From positions 345,501-409,500 of the forward strand of contig WPIO01000029.1 in assembly GCA_009760855.2 (NCBI GenBank): a stretch of 64,000 nucleotides of DNA, in the 5' to 3' direction. A program made the position numbers and the translations under genes. Positions 60,690-64,000 of the stretch are shown here, piece after piece. Positions within the stretch are counted from its first letter, which is position 1. The number at the start of each line of letters is the position of its first letter. Origin of the DNA: Cristatella mucedo. Taxonomy: Eukaryota; Bryozoa; Phylactolaemata; Cristatellidae. The notes under the pieces were generated by a model. That model was not told the origin of the DNA and did no database searches. It saw only the letters and a program-made list of their open reading frames with translations.

Positions 60690-63560
60690 GGGCACTCACA
60701 GCCTAAGCGGCTTTCGGTACGCATTCTATATCCAATAGACTTAATCTCACGCAACAAAGAGAAAGTGGGAAGCATAGCAGAGTCAGGAGAGCAGTTGAGG
60801 TAGTAAGTAGCATGAAATTAGCAGCCCAGGACCGCTGAAAAGGATAAGCCACAGTCGGCAGCAGGACAGTAGATGTCGTTGCTTAAGAATCGTGGAAGCG
60901 AGTTCCACAGTCTAGGAGCTGCAGGGCTAAAGCTTCTGTCGCCAACGGTCTTTAAGCGGAGGAATGGATCAGCTAATTTATTGTCCATACAGGACATAAG
61001 GGCACGAGGAGGCTGAAACTGGTGCAGCAGTTTAGCTAGGTATGGAGGAGCCAGCCGTGGTGGGCCTTGCCGGTCAGCCGGCCACCATCTCCTTTATCTA
61101 AGGAGAAATGTGTTCAAATCTCTGGGACTTGAAGACTAGCCTTGCAGCCATATTCACAGTCTAGTTACTTTTTTGGTTGCCCAGCCAAAAGGGAATTAGA
61201 ATAATCAAGCCGAGACAGAACTAAGGAGCTAGTTAAATTGTTTGCAAGCCTCTGTGGAAGACAGCTCCTTATCTTAGATAGGGATTGGACGTGATGGCTA
61301 TCTGTAGAAGCAGTCTCCGGAATGAAGCTTTTAAAATTTAGGCAGCTGTCGAAAACACCTAAGTTTCGAGCACTTGGTGATGGTTGCACAGCAGCATTAC
61401 TAATAGAAGAGCGAGCCTTCTAATCCACCCACACACTTAGGGTGTCCTATGAGCAGCTGTTTAGTTTTATCGTCATGTAGCTCCAAAATTTTTTCCGACA
61501 TCCAGGATCGAATATCGGCAAGGCCAGCAATCAGTTTATCAGCTGCTGCAGCAGATTCCCGACGGTTTGAATGACAAATACAACTTAGTACCATCAGCAT
61601 AAAAGTGATATCTTATTCCGTGGGCCTTAGTTCCTTTTCCCAGAGGTTGAGTATCAATGGAGAACAGCTAGGGACCAAGGACGGACCCTTGAGGAACTCC
61701 ACAGGTGACCTGTCTCGTGGGTGAGACCTGACCCCCACACGACGCGACTGAATACGATCAGACAAGGAAGATTTAAACCACGCCAGTACCTCGTCTGCTA
61801 GACCAATCATTGTTCTCAATCGTTCAAATAGGACATCGGGATCAATGGTATCGAAGGCAGCTGACAGACCTAGCAGAGCTAGGGCAGTGACATTCCCTTC
61901 GTTGTTGTCGCATAGAAAATCAGTGTTAACACGAAAGAGAGCTGTTTCAGTGGAGTGCTGCCTCTTGAACCCCAATTGAAATGTTTCTGACATTTTGTTC
62001 TTTTCAATATGTGCTACCAGCTGCGTAGCGACAATTTTTCAAGTATCTTTGACAAAAAAAGAAAAGGGATCTGGGCGATAGTTGGCAAGGACCTTTATCT
62101 AATCCAGGGTTTTTAAATATCGGTCTAACGATTGCCGATTTGAAGGACTTGAGTACAACCCATTTTTCCAAAGAAGCATTAAAAATTTCGGTTATGGCAG
62201 AGTTAAGTTGGTCTGCCAGTGAAGACCACATAGATGATGGTATAGGGTCTTCGGGAGACGAGCTCTTTTTACTAGACCTTATCAGGGTAGCCACATCGCA
62301 CGCAGAAACCTCGGAAAATCTTTTAAGGAAGGTCACAGGTTACGATTCCGCAATCGCTTTACTCAGAGGGGGCTTTATGGAGGGACGAATGTTAACAGTT
62401 CTTTCAGTAAAGAAGGCTGAAAACTTTTCGGCTGAGCCGCTAATATATGGGGAGTCAGACCTCTAAGCATAGGCCAGTAAATTGTTTACCGTCTTACAAA
62501 TCGGTTTTGCGTCTGACAGGCAGGAGTTCAGTTTTCGAGTGAAAAAAGCCCTGGCCTTTTAAAGCTTCCGGGTGAAAAGTCAAAGGAATCTTTGAAATTG
62601 ACTAGATCAGCATCAGTTTCCAATTTCTTAAAACGACGTTCAAGCCTGCGCTTAAAACGGAGCATCTTTTGAAGTTTTTTTTTTGTAAATCGAAAGGAAT
62701 CTCCGTGACTCTGTACACGGATAAAATGAGCGGGAGCCTGCTTGTCAAGAGCACTCCTAAGTGTCACGTCCACTGCATCAGTGAGGGTATCGAAGCTGTC
62801 GGTCGAGTCTGGGTGAGATCAAAAAGACATGCACCACAAACATAATTGAATTTTTTTATGTCAATGCTTTTTAAGTTACGTCTCTGGACAAGTTCGACAT
62901 TACCCTGTACATTCAAGGGAGCAGCAACAGTAAATCAGATCGAACAATGATCCGAGAGGGTACGCGGGCACACTACAAGTTCAATGGGGCTGGCATCCTT
63001 AGTAATCGCGAGATCTAGGATATGGCCACCAACGTGGGTGGTATGATTAACCTGTCGGACAAAACCAAAATTATCCAGACAGTCAAGAAATGAGCGGACC
63101 TGGCTGTTTATAGGGTTGTCAACGTGAGTATTAAAGTGTCCAGCCATCAGTAACGGCCTGCAACACACAAATATTTTAGCGAGGAACTCCAAAAACTCCT
63201 CTATAAACAAGTTTAGACCGCCAGCATGAGGTCGGTATATCACAACAGTGAGAGGCGCTGTATTTGATGCAGACCTGATTGCAACCGATTCAAACGATGG
63301 CCCATGCGAAAAGCTGCACATCCTATAGCCAAACGATTCACGAGCAATAATTGCATCCCCCTCACCAACCTTGTCAGAACGCATGGACTGAAAGAATCAG
63401 AACCCGGGTGGCGTGGTCTCATATATAAATATATTGGAACAAGGCGTCATCCAAGTTTCGGTAAGCAGAAATGCATCTAGCTTTTACTGGACAGCCTGAT
63501 CATCGTGGATTAGTAATCCCTTGGTTCTTATCTTGGAAAGCTTCATTGTTGTTCTCGCAG
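60690..63560 (-). mobile_element. LINE family A, longest copy (CR1/L2-like non-LTR retrotransposon), defective
   Basis: Read on the minus strand, an AP-type endonuclease comes first (LLTETWMTP, AGHFNTHVDNP, GHILDLAIT, SDHCSI), at about 63,560-62,935. A basic linker follows, then reverse transcriptase: VRPIFKNPGLDK, GFKRQHSTETALF, LSAAFDTIDPDVLFERL, GVPQGSVLGP. A stop interrupts the VPQGSVLGP block, the catalytic YADD reads YADG (near 61,600), and several frameshifts are present, so it cannot be active. The region to 60,690 is the 3' part that recurs elsewhere in the window. Confidence 0.88.
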
Positions 63561-64000
63561 GTGAAATGAAGCGTCCATTATTTTTCCGATCCCCTACAGG
63601 CATGCCAAAATATGCCTCATAAAATACGCTTCATATATCGTATAAACAGCAGGTGCCTCTGCAGATTAATGTTTTGCTCTTGTCTTGATAAATTGGCAGA
63701 CGATGTAGTTAAATCCTTATGTAGGATGTTAGCAGTTTCTTGTTTTCATCTCAAGAAAAGGCAGATGTATATAAACTTACACAGCTGGAACTAGAAGGAA
63801 GGGCTAAAATTGCTGTATTTCTGCTATTATTTAATTTCTGGAAGGTATCAATGAGGGAGTTACTAATACTTGTGATATATTATTTCATAGTGTTCATAAA
63901 TGACCTCGTCTCTAGATTAACAATTAAGGTAGACACATCATATATCGAATTAATATACGTTTTATATGAAGTTTTCATTGATCTTGATTACAGTACACTT

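Overview
This is a repeat-rich nuclear genome window from an animal, most likely an invertebrate. Its genes are split into short exons bounded by GT-AG introns. It carries two recognisable metazoan regulatory genes, tRNA-derived SINEs, CR1/L2-like non-LTR retrotransposons, hAT and Tc1/mariner relics, and long (GA)n and (CA)n microsatellites. No bacterial operons, CRISPR arrays or intact viral genes were seen. Species cannot be set from the sequence. The base composition is moderate, not AT-rich, and two CpG-rich patches look like promoters.

Both recognisable genes lie on the minus strand and are reconstructed here exon by exon with matching intron phases. The first is a CP2/LSF-type transcription factor (TFCP2/UBP1 group). 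Seven exons run from a start codon at 25,902 down to 1,992, giving 278 codons that cover the N-terminus and most of the DNA-binding domain. The 3' part of the gene is not identified and may lie beyond base 1. The CpG-rich stretch at about 25.7-27.6 kb is its likely promoter. The second is a CSK-type tyrosine kinase (SH3-SH2-kinase). Nine exons run from 53,331 down to a stop at 41,540, giving 498 residues; only the start-codon exon is unassigned. The CpG-rich patch at 56.5-57.8 kb is the probable promoter side. The two genes are arranged head to tail, with about 15 kb between the CSK stop and the CP2 start codon.

Almost everything else is mobile or simple-repeat DNA. LINE family A (EN+RT, decayed) has its longest copy at the right end (60.7-63.6 kb, minus) and many 3' fragments. 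LINE family B ends in a conserved 'aaagcgcctagagagagat...' hairpin plus (ATT)n. SINE1 shares that 3' end and was probably mobilised by family B. SINE2 is a second tRNA-derived family. At 29,689-29,875 there is a short element whose ends and interior match the SPIN (Space Invaders) hAT family, with an 8-bp target duplication differing at one base. That family is known for horizontal transfer between distant animals. A decayed DUF4371-type hAT transposase lies at 58.0-59.6 kb, and Tc1-like relics lie at 13.6-14.1 and 46.9-47.4 kb.

The points most worth checking are the SPIN-like insertion, the missing AG acceptor at the CSK SH2 exon, the CSK linker and activation-loop changes, an unexplained well-spliced exon candidate in the CP2 intron (17,138-17,397), and a tail-to-tail SINE pair inside a 770-bp CP2 intron.
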